Notes: a model not told the origin generated them from the sequence alone. Positions 10,377 through 23,204 are shown, counted from the stretch's first letter. The stretch is 64,000 nt of DNA from Tomocerus qinae (GCA_020055645.1 CM034546.1:37386001-37450000), one strand, 5' to 3'. Made by a program: numbers and translations.

Positions 10377-12200
10377 CAAAATCGCTTATATTATTTTTAG
10401 TTCAAGTCAAGTGCTTTAATAATGCAACTTAACTTGCATAAATATTTTCGCTATTAATTGTTTTACAATGTTTTACAAATAAGTAACAGAAATATTGTTT
10501 TGATTTTATATTTTCTAGTAGAAAAGTAAGCTTTCTGTCCATTTGAATAACAATTGTTAGGAAATATTGTAGATATAGATGACAAAATGCGTTATCTGCA
10601 TATTGTGCATACGCCAGAAATCTATTTAAACAGGCGAAAAGTTTATCTGCTAAAAAATGGCAAAAAAATTACTGAAAAGTTTACTATAAAATACAAAAAC
10701 AATTGCTAAAAATCAATTAAAAGATTGGAAAAAAATAAGTCGACGGAAGTACCAATAAAAATAAAATTGTCAAATGTCGATATGAAATTCTAATGATGCT
10801 TATAACTAGTATTTTTATTGATATTTGTATCTCCATGCACCATTATATTAACGATAATTTTGAGTAAAATCAATCGAAATAGGAAACTTTATACTTTTAA
10901 TTTCTGCAATTTACATTGTATGCCAATTTTGATAGAAGTATAGGAAATGTAATATTAAAAGACACGCTCAGACTTTTGTCATTTTGTATTTTTGATAACA
11001 TGATTTATGTAATTAGGTTTAAGTAACAGTTTAAATCAAAAATTTAGTTTTAAAATTTTTGAAACGGCAAGAAATGTGCTTAAAAATGTTTTTATTCGTA
11101 AATATTTACGTAAACTTTTTTAAAACCAATAATTATTTTTTATAGCCCGAAATTTCAAAAAAGTTTATTAATACATTTATATTTTGGAAATTCTTGAGAC
11201 ATCAATCGCCTAAATACAAAATCTATACACTCTCAATCTCAAATTATATTTGATAAAGTTTATTTAAATAAAATTCCGGCGTCTGATTATATGTAACAAA
11301 AGTGGCAATATTGTTTGGATTTTATATTTTCTACTGGAAAAATAAGCTTTCTGTCCATTTGGGTCACATTTCCTAGGAAATAATACTGTAGATTTATGAT
11401 CAATAATAAAGCGTTTTGTGTAACAAAAGTCAGTTTTTAATTTACAGATAGTTCTTTTCATATTTTTGGCCCAACTAACTGTGCAGATTTCCTAACATGT
11501 AGGAACGTTACTCCAACTGATTTTGACCACATTGTAATTAACATTTAGATCTTGCTGTGACGGTTGACGTGTGCAGTATAGCTTTGTGATACAATTTATC
11601 AGATATGACGATTCCCTTCATTTTAACATTGTTGAAAAATTCGGGGAGATTTGGAAATGAACGCAAGATTATCGCCTGGAAATATCATCACTATATCAGG
11701 GGAAAGATTTATTTTGCAGAATTTTGCTTTGTATTGCAGATAATTTATTCCCTTAATCTCTGCCTAGTTTATAACCAAAAATTTTGTATGCGCATTAAAA
11801 TTATCTCTAGGGGTTTGAAATGTTATTAGCCGTTGAGGCATAAAAATATACCTCACCGACAGATAAACATTACTGAGATGGAAAATATCATAGGAAGTTT
11901 CCTTGTTCTTAAAATTGAATTGTAATAGCGTTTGTCATAATTTTCCTTGCATCTATATTTGAGATCACATTTATCAAAAGGTAATCATTTTTAAGTTTTA
12001 ATAAAAAGGTTTTTGCTGAAAGAAAATAATTTTTAAATTATGTAGAGAAAATATTTTTTAAATCAGAGTACCTATATTATTTATTATACAGTTTGATAAT
12101 TACTAGTGAAAAACTATGCATTATTATATTTTTTCGCTTTGTACTTACGGGTGAATGTTAACAGAAATTTCGCGGAGACTGTTTACTTATAGTGTGTTAC
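10377..12200. other. Non-coding duplicated DNA
   Basis: This stretch consists of partial copies of the 4.6-4.9 kb segment (at 10460-10560 and 11290-11600) and of the 6.6-7.05 kb segment (11600-11990). No coding potential was recognised. Confidence 0.5.
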
Positions 12201-12204
12201 AGAT

Positions 12205-12507
12205 ATGTTTCTTAGCCCCTCTCTTCGAACAATCCGCAGCATTGAACAAAACATGGATAGGAAAAAATTGGCTTTGACTTTTGGGATTTGGCTACTTTGT
12301 GGATTGGTTATCAGTGATGTATACAAAGGAATGATGTTTAGCCAAATGACAGTCCCACCTCCACGTAGACAAAATTCTTTGGTGGTCGTGGCATTGAACA
12401 CAAGAAAAAAATTATTTTATTCTTCGGACTGTGATTGCGTTTGGTTTCAACTATACCTGTTACACACTAATAATGCCGAAATAGTTAAAACTGCAACAAC
12501 CACATAA
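12205..12507 (+). pseudogene. Ionotropic-receptor remnant (M2 region)
   Basis: The frame contains LTFGIWLLCGLVISDVYKG followed by a Ser-x-Met-Thr-Val-Pro-Pro run. This is the typical IR segment of a hydrophobic M2 leading into a Leu-Thr-x-Pro-like stretch at the start of the S2 lobe. The rest of the S2 lobe and M3 are missing, and the reading becomes unrecognisable after about residue 65. The upstream DNA (11.6-12.1 kb) copies the flank of IR copy 2, which supports a third, decayed receptor copy. Confidence 0.45.
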
Positions 12508-12803
12508 TACGAAATATGTCGTTTATATTATTTTGAAATGTATGATAACTTACAACGCGACTGCGCGTTGTACGCAAGTTTACAAAAATTGTAAGACTTA
12601 TTAAAAACATTCCTTAATGTAATTCCTAAGTTGAAGTTGAGCTTTTGGTTCTGTATCTTCACTTCGGACGAAATATCGGTTGATTCTCCGTGGTTGAATC
12701 AGTCACACCAAAATAAATAAACATTCAAATATCGACAGGGAGTCTTTGCCTTCTCTCCAGTTTTTGCTGTTACTTTCTGATCTATATAAATAGAAGATTC
12801 AAG

Positions 12804-13796
12804 ATGAGCTGCTACATTTACCTACATTGTTTTGATTTGCTAATGGAAACAACAGAAATTGCTCCAGGAACGACTTTAAAAGTTTACTACCCAGTCGGAA
12901 CATTCTGTGGGCATGTTTTCGACCACTTCTGTTTGTCTGCATGGTTGGATTCTCAAAGAGAAAAGGGGCAAGTCATTTCTTTTATCAGAACATTTTAATA
13001 GTGTAGCCATTGTTTTAGTCCACATTTAATTATGTCAAGGTTTTACTAATGTTAGTTTTACTCCATATTTAATGTGAAGGTGACATTGAAGGCGTTTGTA
13101 ATGAAAACAGTTTATTACCTCAATACATCAAAGATACAATTAGGGAGTACCTATGTTTGTTTCATTTCTTCAAATTTATTTACTTTATGAAATAATTCTG
13201 ATTACAGGTTACCTTTGACATGTCCTTTTTGCACAAACCTATCATGTTAATAGACGTTGTAAGAATGTATTTTCTCGGCAGCGAAGATTATGAAGATTAT
13301 TACTCTATGTTGAAGAAAAGGGATAAAATGATCTTGTATGAAAGAAAATCAAGAGTGGAAATGGAATTTGTGAAAATAGACACACAGGCAGTTCAACAGG
13401 CAATTGAGGACGATCGTGATCAGATAATTGAGTTGGCTACAAACATTCAAAGACAAGAAAATGTCATTTTGTCATTGGACAATCCTGCAGAATAAAAATT
13501 TATTAAGTTTTGAATTTCGGAAATCTTTTGGTAATGACTTTTTTAGTGGTCGCAGTTGCAAATCTTTGGAAGAAGAAAATAAATACTTAATTGAGTTATG
13601 TGAGGATGCAGAGAAATGTCTTGAAATGGGAGTGGAATTGGAAAACAACCATGAACTTTTTAGTCGTTTTACATCTGATATTGTTTCAAACAGTGACAAT
13701 GCAGAAATAGTCTCCGTTAATTCCGATGACAATACTACAGCCACAGCCGATATTCCAGAAGAAATATTGGAACGAATCAAACATCTTGTAATGTAA
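12804..13796 (+). pseudogene. RING-finger / coiled-coil (TRAIP-like) remnant
   Basis: 12804-12974 reads a RING N-terminal half, ending FCGHVFDHFCLSAWLDSQ. After a probable intron (acceptor at about 13207), TCPFC supplies the last Cys pair. The following KPI...VVRMYF resembles the RING exit of TRAIP-type E3 ligases, but it lies in a different frame, one base off. One early RING position has TAC (Tyr) where a Cys codon TGC would be expected. A charged coiled-coil stretch follows to 13492. A further acidic, Leu-rich stretch lies in another frame to 13796. At least two frame breaks make this a pseudogene. The family call is from the RING spacing and the short motif after it. Confidence 0.4.
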
Positions 13797-14067
13797 GTAG
13801 TGCTAATTATTACTTAAAATGCAAAAATTAAATTTTCCCTTTCAATACGAATTAACCAAGTAAATTTATTTCAGAAAGCAAGAAAATTGTGCCGAGGAGG
13901 AATAGGCTTTGGACAATTTGTTGAAAACTTTTTGCGATACTCATTCATCTCTGCCTATTTTTAAGGTAATCAGAATTACGATAATTAGAAGTCCGTTAAG
14001 TTTCTCTGAAAAACGGACGGTTGAAGAATACATAAAAGATGGACATCCTATATTTCCTAATTCAAAT

Positions 14068-14449
14068 AATGAAGTCATTATTTACCTTCCACGAGGAAAT
14101 TCTTACTTCCCGACGCTTGAGCTGCTCCAATTACAACTCGTTGCATTCTTAAGAATGTCTAAAATCTAATTGCTAAAATTGTTGTCGACGATTTTAAAGT
14201 TCTTTCAAAGGAACTCGGAGAGAATTACTACTATTTTGGGGCAGAACCAAATGAAATTGACTGCTGCGCTTTCGTTCTGTTGTTGGGTCAAATATTATGG
14301 AATACTCATGGATCTGAAATTCGAGAGGAATTACTCAAACAGAACAATCTTATCGCTTTCGTTGAACGGATGAGACAAACATTTTGGCCTGAATGGATTG
14401 CAAGCTCTGCTGTTCCGCTTTTTTGGGTTGGTCAATTTTCATTGTGTTA
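14068..14449 (+). pseudogene. Fax-like (GST-fold) gene remnant
   Basis: 14080-14166 resembles a GST N-terminal strand/helix (YLPRGNS..., LVAFLRMSK) in a frame ending at TAA 14167. 14181-14449 reads a C-terminal GST-like domain, VVDDFKVLSKELGENYYYFG, with FWPEW further on, and stops at 14447-14449. The middle of the protein is missing and the frames differ, so this is a collapsed copy. The C-terminal part is repeated inverted at 7414-7660. Confidence 0.45.
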
Positions 14450-16939
14450 AGTTACCAGTTGCTAATTGCATCTACTGTGAAGCCAAAATAAGAATGAAGT
14501 CGGTGCGACAAAAACGGCCGTTTTTCAGTTAGTTTTCTGAGTACTATATTCATTATCACTATATGACTACAGCGTCAATGCTGTGTTGGTGAATGGTGAA
14601 TAATAAAGTATCAGAATCGTATCGAGTTCATTCTTATTTTGACTCTTTTGTACGTTGTGCATTCTAATGATGCTTGAACTTTGTGTTGTATTAACTGTTT
14701 TATTTAGTGATAGTAAATGTCATATATGCAAAGTCAATTAGCATGTCCAATTAGCAAATAACTTCTAACTTTTATAAAATGTGCTTCAACTTACATGCCA
14801 TGTAAATCTGTATGCATTTATAACCATTGTAGATATAAACACCAATGTTTAACAGATACCTGATGTTGAAGACAAGGTTGAAAAAGTTATATATAGGCAT
14901 TGGTACGTGGTGTTGAATCATACGCCAAAACACTCCATTTGTCTAGGAAAGAATGCATTATTAAGCATATCGGACTTTAAGGAACGATTTAGCCTCTATA
15001 TGCATTTTTGTGCACAAAATAAACTTAATGCATCAAAAAAGAAGTGTATACCATTCTTCAAGGGACGGTATATTCATACATCTTATATTGTAATATTGTA
15101 AATGATGAAAGTAAGAGTAAACCTTTGAACTAAATTTTATTAATATTAGAATACTGGAAATTTAAAACCTTTGCCTTACTTTGGTACACAGATAAGCGGA
15201 CGAATACTCAAAAAATTAAGGTTCATACAGTTTGATTTCCATTGGCCTACTGTACAAAGTACAATATTAGGTCAAGCTAAACAGTTAGCATGAACTAGTT
15301 TGAGTTTTGTGGATTGTTGACTGTCTAATTAGAGCCTACATTTTGTGTCGACAGTTACTAGGGTCTAAATCTCTGAATGTGAAAATATGGAACATCGTAT
15401 AATGTATAGCCAATATATATCTATTTGGTGTACTAGACATTGTTTGCCCGTAACGGTATCAGTGTGTATTTATTCTTACCACCAGCAAAATAATTTTTAC
15501 CGACTGTTCTGCGAAGAGAGCGTCAGAAGATTTACTAAGGAAATGATACATTATTGTATTGTCTACTATAATTTTAAAAATACCCAATTATCTTTTAATA
15601 TAATAATTCCGGGTATGCTTTATTTCATGAATTCGGGAATAACCGAATTGCTGGATTATGTGGCACTGCTACAAGCTACGTTCATTCATAAAATCTGGAG
15701 TGAGCCATGAACTGCTTAACGTCGTCGAATATCTTCGGATAGACAATTAATTACAACTAATTTTGAGAAATCTCCCCATTAAATTATAGAAGATTTAAGA
15801 GTCCTTCCAGACTCAGTTTCTAATTAACTTTAGTCTTATGAACTAAAGTTTAAAAGCATACTATTAGTACCCGTTATCCATACTTATCAAATTGAATCAA
15901 GTAGATTTGTATTAATGACTTAATTTGTAATAGTCATCTTTAGAAAATAGCATTCCTAAGTCCAATTTCTACAAACTACGCCCTTGGTCAATGATATAGT
16001 AGGGTCGGAAAATAATCAATTGGATGTACTTAATTTTTACATTTTCTGTAGCGCTTCAGTTGTAAATTTTGATATTAGTAGTTATAGTAATTACTTTATT
16101 TATAAGTTGTTATTTGAGGTAAATTTCAGATACCAATTTTTGTATACGAAGGCTTAATCATAACAACGACATAATTAATAATACAATACCATAATTTATA
16201 GCTTGTGATGGCTTTATAATAAAATAATATTGGTAACCATGTTTATTACTGTTTTCATTTCGTGCAATGGAATGGCCCATTTTGTTATTGAAATGAATCT
16301 TCATTAACTGTTTAATGCGAATGGGAATCTTTAGATATACATCTTACGATTTATCTTTTAGTAAAGTATCCGATCCATATAAGCAGGCTCAACAAAGACA
16401 TGCACATGCACAAAAATTTTGATAAAATATGGGCTATGTTCTATAAATATAAATATTATTATGATTATTATAACAGAAACAAATGAAATAACAGAGGAAT
16501 AAGGCAGACTGTATAGTAATCACTATTGTTTAGGAGTAACCATGCACTGCATTTTTCTAGTTTGTCTCATTGAACTCATTTTCAGTTTCAAAACAAAGAA
16601 AGTTGTGTTCAATGCTCGACATTTCATTGTCACTCTTTAAGCTTTCTGCTGTCAGAAATGTTTTTTGCTAAAAGTATTGTGTACACAATGAGCATAAATC
16701 CATCCAACTGGAATACAAACTAAACAAAATAAGTTCAGTATTCTATTAGAGTGAAAAAATAACGTTGACGACTGTGTTTTACTAATCCCAAACTACATTC
16801 ATTACAGTGGAATTTCTTATTTCTTCATTCCCAATATTTTGAAAGCACTTCGTAATATGAAAATTTTGGAAAAGTATAATGTGATCATAAGCATTACATT
16901 AGCAAAATAAAGACTTATCAATTTTCAGAAAGATTCAAG
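14450..16939. other. Intergenic AT-rich DNA upstream of the lactone oxidase
   Basis: No gene was recognised. A 107-codon open frame at 15387-15710 has no domain or signal that I can identify. The promoter of the oxidase gene should lie towards the right end, but no clear core element was seen. Confidence 0.4.
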
Positions 16940-19872
16940 ATGGTGAAATGCTCATCAAACACGAAGCTGCAATGTCTAATTCTTCTATTGGAATTTGTGG
17001 GTTTCGTGGAGATGAAAACTCGAGGGTTAGTATTAAATTAAATATTAGGTTGTTTATTCTATACCTACCTATGAACAACACTTTTCGCAATTTTCACATC
17101 ATTTTTAACTAATTTATTTTAGCTAATAAATTATAGTAAACACGAGCAAGCAGCCCAAGTTGCAATAAAAAATATTTAAACTAGGGCTTTAATTTATTTT
17201 TAAAAGTTGAATATGGCATCACATTTAAAATGACTAAATGTAATTTGAAAACGTAGTACATTGGTAATCAGTAATACCAGGAAATTTGTTTAATATTCGA
17301 AAAATATTTTAGTCTTCACTATTAACATTTTAACATACACGGGCATGGTCAAGGTAATATTTATAATATAATTATAATAATTTAGCCAATGGCTGTTAGG
17401 CCGTTTTATTGAAGCACCAACATTAGTGAAAGCTAAACAATCGTTGCCAGTTAAAAGCTAAAAATGTTAATTATGTTTTTTAACCATAAGAGCAAATTCA
17501 GGACTACTTGTACTACATTTTCTATCACATGTCAAGTTTAAATTGAAAAACAAATAAAAATTAGGATCAGGGCATGAAAACCCCAGAAACCTGGGTTTTT
17601 GGTTTTTTGGTGGGTTGTTGGGTAAAAACCCAAAAACCTGGTCACCAAAAGCAAAAACCCACGGAGTTTTAATGCCCTGATTAGGATTCTGTGAATGATT
17701 GTGAATGTTATCAAAATTTCAGAATTAAATGATTTTATACGAATAATAATGCTTTATTAGCTGTGATAAACGTAAATGTAGATGTCCAGTTAATTACAGA
17801 AATCTGACTTACGGAGCATTCACTTTGGGACCAGTATGTTCCCCCAGCCAGGGAATTCGCTATCCAACGACGAATGATGAAGTCGTGGCAATAGTTCAAG
17901 AAGGTTTACGTAAAGGACTGACAGTAAAAGCCTTTGGATCTCGCCATTCGATAACAGACATCATTTGCACAGAAGGCATTCCAATGCACTTGAAGCATCT
18001 TCAAACGAAAGTTCTCAACCCGGACCACTCGGCTACTTTCGGTGCTGGAGTTATTCTCTATGACGTGGGAAACTTTTTAACATCATTTGGTCGTGCTCTT
18101 AGAACAGTTCCCTCTTATGGAAATATTACTGTCGCTGGAGCGATTGGTACAGGCGCCCATGGTTCGAGTATCAAATTTCCTTCGACACTTTCAGAACAAG
18201 TTATCGGACTCACAATCGTCGATGGAATGGGGAAAATACGCAAAATTAAAGGTGCATCTTTGCTGAAGGCATTCCGGGTTCATCTTGGTCTTTTAGGAAT
18301 TATCCTCGATATCACTTTAAAAACAGTTAGTATTCTATTATTATCTTAAACAAAACAAGTAGGTATACCTACCGGTATATTTTGATCTAAAAATCATTCA
18401 ATAAATTAATGCTTCAAAGATTAATTTTTGCAAAAATTTCTTATTGACGTTTTTGCATGATTTTTTTGAAGCAAATTACATTTAAAATTTGGAATATTAA
18501 ATTGTCGATGAACTACCTTTTCTAAAACAATATTTTGGTTTTTAGGTTCCCTTTTACAAAATAATGTCCCATAATTATGAAATCTCTGATGAAATTTTTA
18601 TTGATGGAAGAGCTGAACGTTATGCAAAAGAAGTAGACCAGTTGACTCTCTTATGGTATCCTGGCTTCCGAAAAGTGGTTGTGCTGAATTTAACCATTGT
18701 TGACGCATCTACACCTGGAAATGCATATGCATATTTAATTGGCGGAGTAGATGATCTGCTATATAAATTAGAAAACCTACAGAGACTGCCACCGGCTGAG
18801 TCAGCTGCCAAAATTAATGCAACGCAATTCGAAAATTATCATGGGCTAATAGACGATGGTGCGAAATCAGACTTCCCTATTTACACGGAAGACGGGAGGG
18901 CACTAAAAAATCCAGCGGTAGGAGACTGGAATCGAATGGTTGTCCAAACCTGTCCTGAAAATAGTCCACGTAATTGCGTGTACCTACAAAAAGATGGTCC
19001 TGATACATTGGAGATGGAGTTTGCCTTGCCACTCAGTGCCCTTCCACAGATGTATAACCGTTTGCACGATATTTACACGAAAACTCCCACCGCATTTCCA
19101 TATGGGTCGCTGGTAATAAGATTTTCCAGTGCTACTGAAACGTACATGTCTGCCAGTGAAGGCCGGGATACCGCGCATTTGGGATTCTTTACATTTAAGC
19201 GAAAACATCCTTATGATGATGCATCTTCTTGGTTGGCCGCGTATCAAACCTTTGACCAAGCAATGGTAATAACAATAATACTTTTCTTCTAGTCTTCTCT
19301 CTCTCTCTCTCTCTCTGAATAAGAAATTTTTATTAAGGTTAACAACGGATTTCAATAATGATTATTGCGTTGGAAAATTAACACATTTTTCCAAAACTTT
19401 TGCAATTTCTTGTGTAACAAACAAAGACTTTTTATTTTATATTCAACCAGAAGAAAGTACTAATTATTTTAAGCAATGTAACTATTAATACTAATATTGA
19501 TACTATTGGCATAATAAATATTAAATATTGATATCATTTATTGGCTTCTAGGTGGAAGAAATGAACGGACGTTCTCATTGGGGTAAAACAGGATTTTACT
19601 ATCACTCTACAGAAATGATAGATAAGAAATTGGACACTAAAGCAAAAGCATCATTTATAACGCAAATGGAAAATTACGATCCTAAAGGTGTTTTCATGAA
19701 TAATTTTGGTAAAAGACTCAAGGGCTATGGAACTAAGCAAGATACGGATCCCAGAACAACTCATTGTGCTATTTTAGATAACTGTATCTGTAAATCTAAT
19801 AGCAATTGTGCAGATAATCAAACTTGTGGAACTCTCATGGGGTACAATTACAATGTCTGTCGTCAAGGGTGA
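16940..19872 (+). CDS. GULO: L-gulonolactone / aldonolactone oxidase-like, secreted
   Basis: Four exons with consistent GT-AG phases: 16940-17025, 17800-18325, 18546-19265 and 19552-19872, 550 codons plus stop. Exon 1 encodes a hydrophobic signal peptide (CLILLLEFVGFV). Exon 2 is the FAD-binding PCMH domain: FGSRHSITDI places a His (about residue 78) where gulonolactone oxidase binds FAD covalently, and GTGAHGSS is the second FAD loop. Exons 3-4 are the ALO domain, with the family motif HWGK near residue 453. Enzymes of this family oxidise aldono-1,4-lactones at the last step of ascorbate or erythroascorbate synthesis and release H2O2. The length exceeds vertebrate GULO (about 440) because of the signal peptide and a C-terminal tail of about 35 residues with six Cys. 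Intron 1 holds a hAT-type MITE. No breaks were seen. The substrate cannot be told from sequence. Confidence 0.85.
17568..17679. mobile_element. hAT-type MITE, 112 bp
   Basis: The ends CAGGGCATGAAAAC and GTTTTAATGCCCTG are inverted with one mismatch, flanked by the 8-bp duplication ATTAGGAT (17560-17567 and 17680-17687). An 8-bp duplication with CAG-type ends is the hAT signature. The interior is G/T-run-rich and self-complementary. It sits in intron 1 of the oxidase gene. Confidence 0.9.
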
Positions 19873-20390
19873 AATTATAAAAATTAATGGGGTTTGGGTA
19901 AAGGTGCTTTCTATGTGTAGACCTCGATTTTCGTAAATAGAAATATTTTGTAAATCATTGTTGGTGTTTTGTGTAAAGTTAATGAAGTTGAGTGAAACTG
20001 GATATGGAGTAGATTAAAATAATAAATATTATTTATTGTTATCAACTGAATTCAATATCAATTATTAATTTAAATTGAAAATTATTACTATATACTGTGT
20101 ACACTACATGTATTTGATGGTCAAATCAAATCAGCTCTAATGATGATGTTTACAATGCTTCTAGCATTTAGCATCACATTTCTATAGTAGATTTATTTTC
20201 TCATTTAGCAGATTTAAATTTTTAAAATACACGTAACAAACTTACAACCGATCATAAAATGATTACATCCTTTTGAATAACTTCCTTTTCTCAAGATCTC
20301 CAAGGAGGTTTACACAAAAGACATATCTCAATTCCCAAAGGAAAGCTATAAAAATAAAGCACTTAAAGCCAATAACATTAAAAATATAGT
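19873..20390. other. 3' region of the oxidase gene
   Basis: AT-rich. An AATAAA-type signal (AATAATAAATATT, near 20018) could end the oxidase transcript. Nothing else was recognised. Confidence 0.4.
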
Positions 20391-20399
20391 TCCTATATT

Positions 20400-21232
20400 A
20401 GAGTTCATAAATGTAATTTTCGTTTAGAATGAACTCCTTTCTCTAAGTGCCAGTGACAATCGTTAAGAAAATGATTTGACTATTTTTTTCTAAAACTGCG
20501 GAATTATTACAATTAGAAATCTATTCTTGCACGATTTGTGTAACCAATGGTAGGAATTGCAATTTATCTACCATCTTTTGAGCTTGTATACCTTGTCTAG
20601 CACAGAAAGGAGTAGTTGCTGTTTCAGTACATCAGTGTAGTGGCCAAGAAAAGCTTTAAAATACTTTATTTGATTACATAGGGCAAAATGCCTCTCTAAG
20701 AGTTTCTTTTGATACTTTATGAAAACAAAGGCTATTATTTGGATTAATGTGACGACATTTGCATATGCCTTATTGTGTAATCAAAATTTTTCCGTAGCTT
20801 CATCTAGAGTTTTCTTTAAGTATTTATAGCAGTAGTAAGCCTCCAGGATTTTATGTTTTTTCCAAATTAAGAATTTAAAGAGTTGGTCTATTTTGGAATC
20901 CGATACAGGACTAACCAATTTCAGATCTTTTAGTTTTGAAAGTTCATCAAATAATTCTATAATCTTAGGGTAGGTTCAGTTAAATCTGTGATGACAATTC
21001 CACTGTATGTGTTTGTGAGGACGATATATGTTGGAATAAATGGACCGATCGTTAATTTCAACCAATAATACTTTTCTAATCTATTCTGGAGCGCAAATCT
21101 ATTGTCTAAAATATATCCGTGGTATAGTAAAGCAAACGGATACGATTTGCCATATTTACTGATGAGAAAGACCTGCATACATTTTAAAGGGATTGTAATT
21201 GCAAAAATACCATCACAAATTATTGAAATCAT
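20400..21232 (-). pseudogene. Ionotropic-receptor pseudogene
   Basis: Read on the minus strand from 21232, the frame contains LTIGPFIPTYIVLTNTYSG and then ITDLTEP, the M2-to-S2 transition of an IR. At about 20960 the frame breaks, and the S2 lobe continues in another frame (FDELSKLKDLKLVSP to about 20785). Further S2-like pieces follow, interrupted by stops, to about 20400. The N-terminal half and M3 were not found. It differs clearly from the IR copies at 1 and 7.6 kb, so it comes from another receptor lineage. Confidence 0.6.
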
Positions 21233-21239
21233 TACTATA

Positions 21240-22014
21240 AAAATAATTCAATATCCTCAACAAAGATAAACAATATTAACTGAGATGCAAGCTTCCTATG
21301 TTAGAAATGTTGGCATGATCGATTTACAAAATCTGGCAAAATTTTGGCCCACAAGATATACAGTCCGGGAGTGCCCCTAATTGGAATGCACTTTTTGGCA
21401 TAATTTTTTTTCCAAAAACCCTTTTTGGCATAATTTTATTGAACAAACAAATAATTAGTCATAATACTCAGTTAAAAAATGGGTAATATATAGCCTGCAG
21501 TGTCGATGAAAATACCGAATCCAGTTATCAAGATAAATTATACAAATCAAAGTTTATCCGCCAAAGTATATATCCACTCCGAATAGCTCATATTAGAACG
21601 ATTTTTAACAATTTTCAGCAGCATTTTGTCATATAGCAGAACTTTTTTGTTCTTCTTGTTCAGAAATTTGCCCACAAGCATCCGTGCTAAGGTGTTCTTC
21701 GTCCTGTGTTGTTCTCTTTCGTAATTTTATTTTTTATTTGTGAAAAAAAGGGCGTGCATAGTCGGAATGAAACAAACAACTAGAGAGAAGAAGAAAAGAG
21801 AAGTCACTAGAACTTCGGAGATCCATTCTTATCAGCGATCAACATGTTATGCATATTGGAAATGTTAATTCATTCTTAGCATAGCATAGCATTATTTCTT
21901 ACCTCCTAACTTACTGTATGTGGATGTATCTATCATATCGCAGGATACCTCGTATCCTCCTATAGTTTATGCCAATTAGTGAACCATATTTTTATACCAA
22001 TGAGTGCATGTCTA
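21240..22014. other. Intergenic, nothing recognised
   Basis: AT-rich. It contains a short near-repeat of CTTTTTGGCATAATTTT at about 21390 and 21420. No gene or element ends were identified. Confidence 0.4.
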
Positions 22015-22236
22015 TCTATAATATAATCCTAGACTTGAAAAAAATTACCTATGTATGTTTGTCTTGGTAGGAGAACTTAGGAAATCTACATAATATATTA
22101 CGTAATGCAAAACCCTCTCCCCCATGTGTAACGCCAGTGCTGGCTGCAACACCTTTTGAGTACATCCTCCTCCCATCAACTGCACACGTAAGATATGCAC
22201 ATTCCTTAAAAGCAAAAAAGCAATATGCGCATGCTC
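22015..22236 (+). repeat. Dispersed 220-bp repeat, copy 1
   Basis: Begins TCTATAATATAATCCTAGAC directly after an A. The same sequence (about 90% identity) starts at 23897, also after an A and in the same orientation. The 5'-A|TC start is compatible with a Helitron 5' terminus, but no rolling-circle transposase or 3' hairpin-CTRR end was found. The short minus-strand frames through it are shared with the second copy. Confidence 0.6.
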
Positions 22237-22704
22237 ATTTACTCTAAAACGAAATGTGTTCTGTTCTGCGGCAAGTGTTGACTTTTTTGACTTCCTATCA
22301 CTTCTCCATATTGGTGACTGTACCACTGACTGATATTGGTTGTGACGAACAAGGTTTATCCTTCGTATTTGTAAGTAATTGTAATTAGAAATTAAATTAA
22401 CTGTTATGATACATATTACATCTTCTTTGATTTCTAAAATAGTTTTTATTATTATTTCAATTAAATGCATTCCCTACTTTTTGCAATTGACCAAATAAAT
22501 AATAAATCAGAACTGACAACTAACAATTGACCTGTTTAAGACTTGCTTAGCTGTGATTTATTCCGATACCACATGCTGTTGGCTGTAAATAATAAAATCT
22601 GGTCGGCTGACAAGTAGTGAAAATGTCTTAAGCATCAAGAATCTTAAAGAAATTTTTAGTGGGACGATCTACGATTTCCAAACATGCTGGCACCCAAAGT
22701 GATT

Positions 22705-22888
22705 TGAATGTTTCCAGGACTCCGCCCTCAGGGACTAAGTGACGAAATGCTCCAGAAAACTGGTTTCCTCCAACCAGTCCGAATCAAAATCAGGGGAAAA
22801 GTGGTGGGAAAGAACGGGTTGGGGGAAACCAGTTTTCTGGAGCATGTCGACACTTAGTCCTTGAGGGTTGGAGCACTGTAAACATTCA
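22705..22888. repeat. Foldback/MITE with about 60-bp arms
   Basis: The arms read TGAATGTTTCCAGGACTCC... and the inverse ...GGAGCACTGTAAACATTCA. They match through GACTAAGTG, GCTCCAGAAAACTGGTTTCC and CCAACC, leaving a short G-rich centre. No certain target duplication was seen. Confidence 0.75.
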
Positions 22889-23204
22889 TATCATTTTGCT
22901 GAAATCATTTTGCTGGCACCATAAAACTAAATCTAATTTAATTGGTCATTTGCAAAAATTATCCACCAACAAAATGTAAAAGAACCGTTGATCTAAAATT
23001 TTATTTTATAAATTTAGGTTGCAAATAATAAAAAATATTAATTGTTAAATATATTCAACATTACTTCAAATGTGTATTACTGTTTTAACTAATGTGTATA
23101 GAAACAGCTTTTTAAAGCTACACCCACACCCGGACAAGAAATATCTAAGAACTCAAAACTAATTTTTCACTTAAATATTTGACATTTTATTATCAAATCG
23201 TTTG

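Noticed and set aside
12183..14449. A single functional gene spanning the IR, RING and GST-like pieces
   Set aside because: The pieces belong to different families and lie in different frames with missing middles; no splice model joins them.
15387..15710. 107-codon open frame as a gene
   Set aside because: No domain, signal or splice support was recognised, and such lengths occur by chance in this much sequence.
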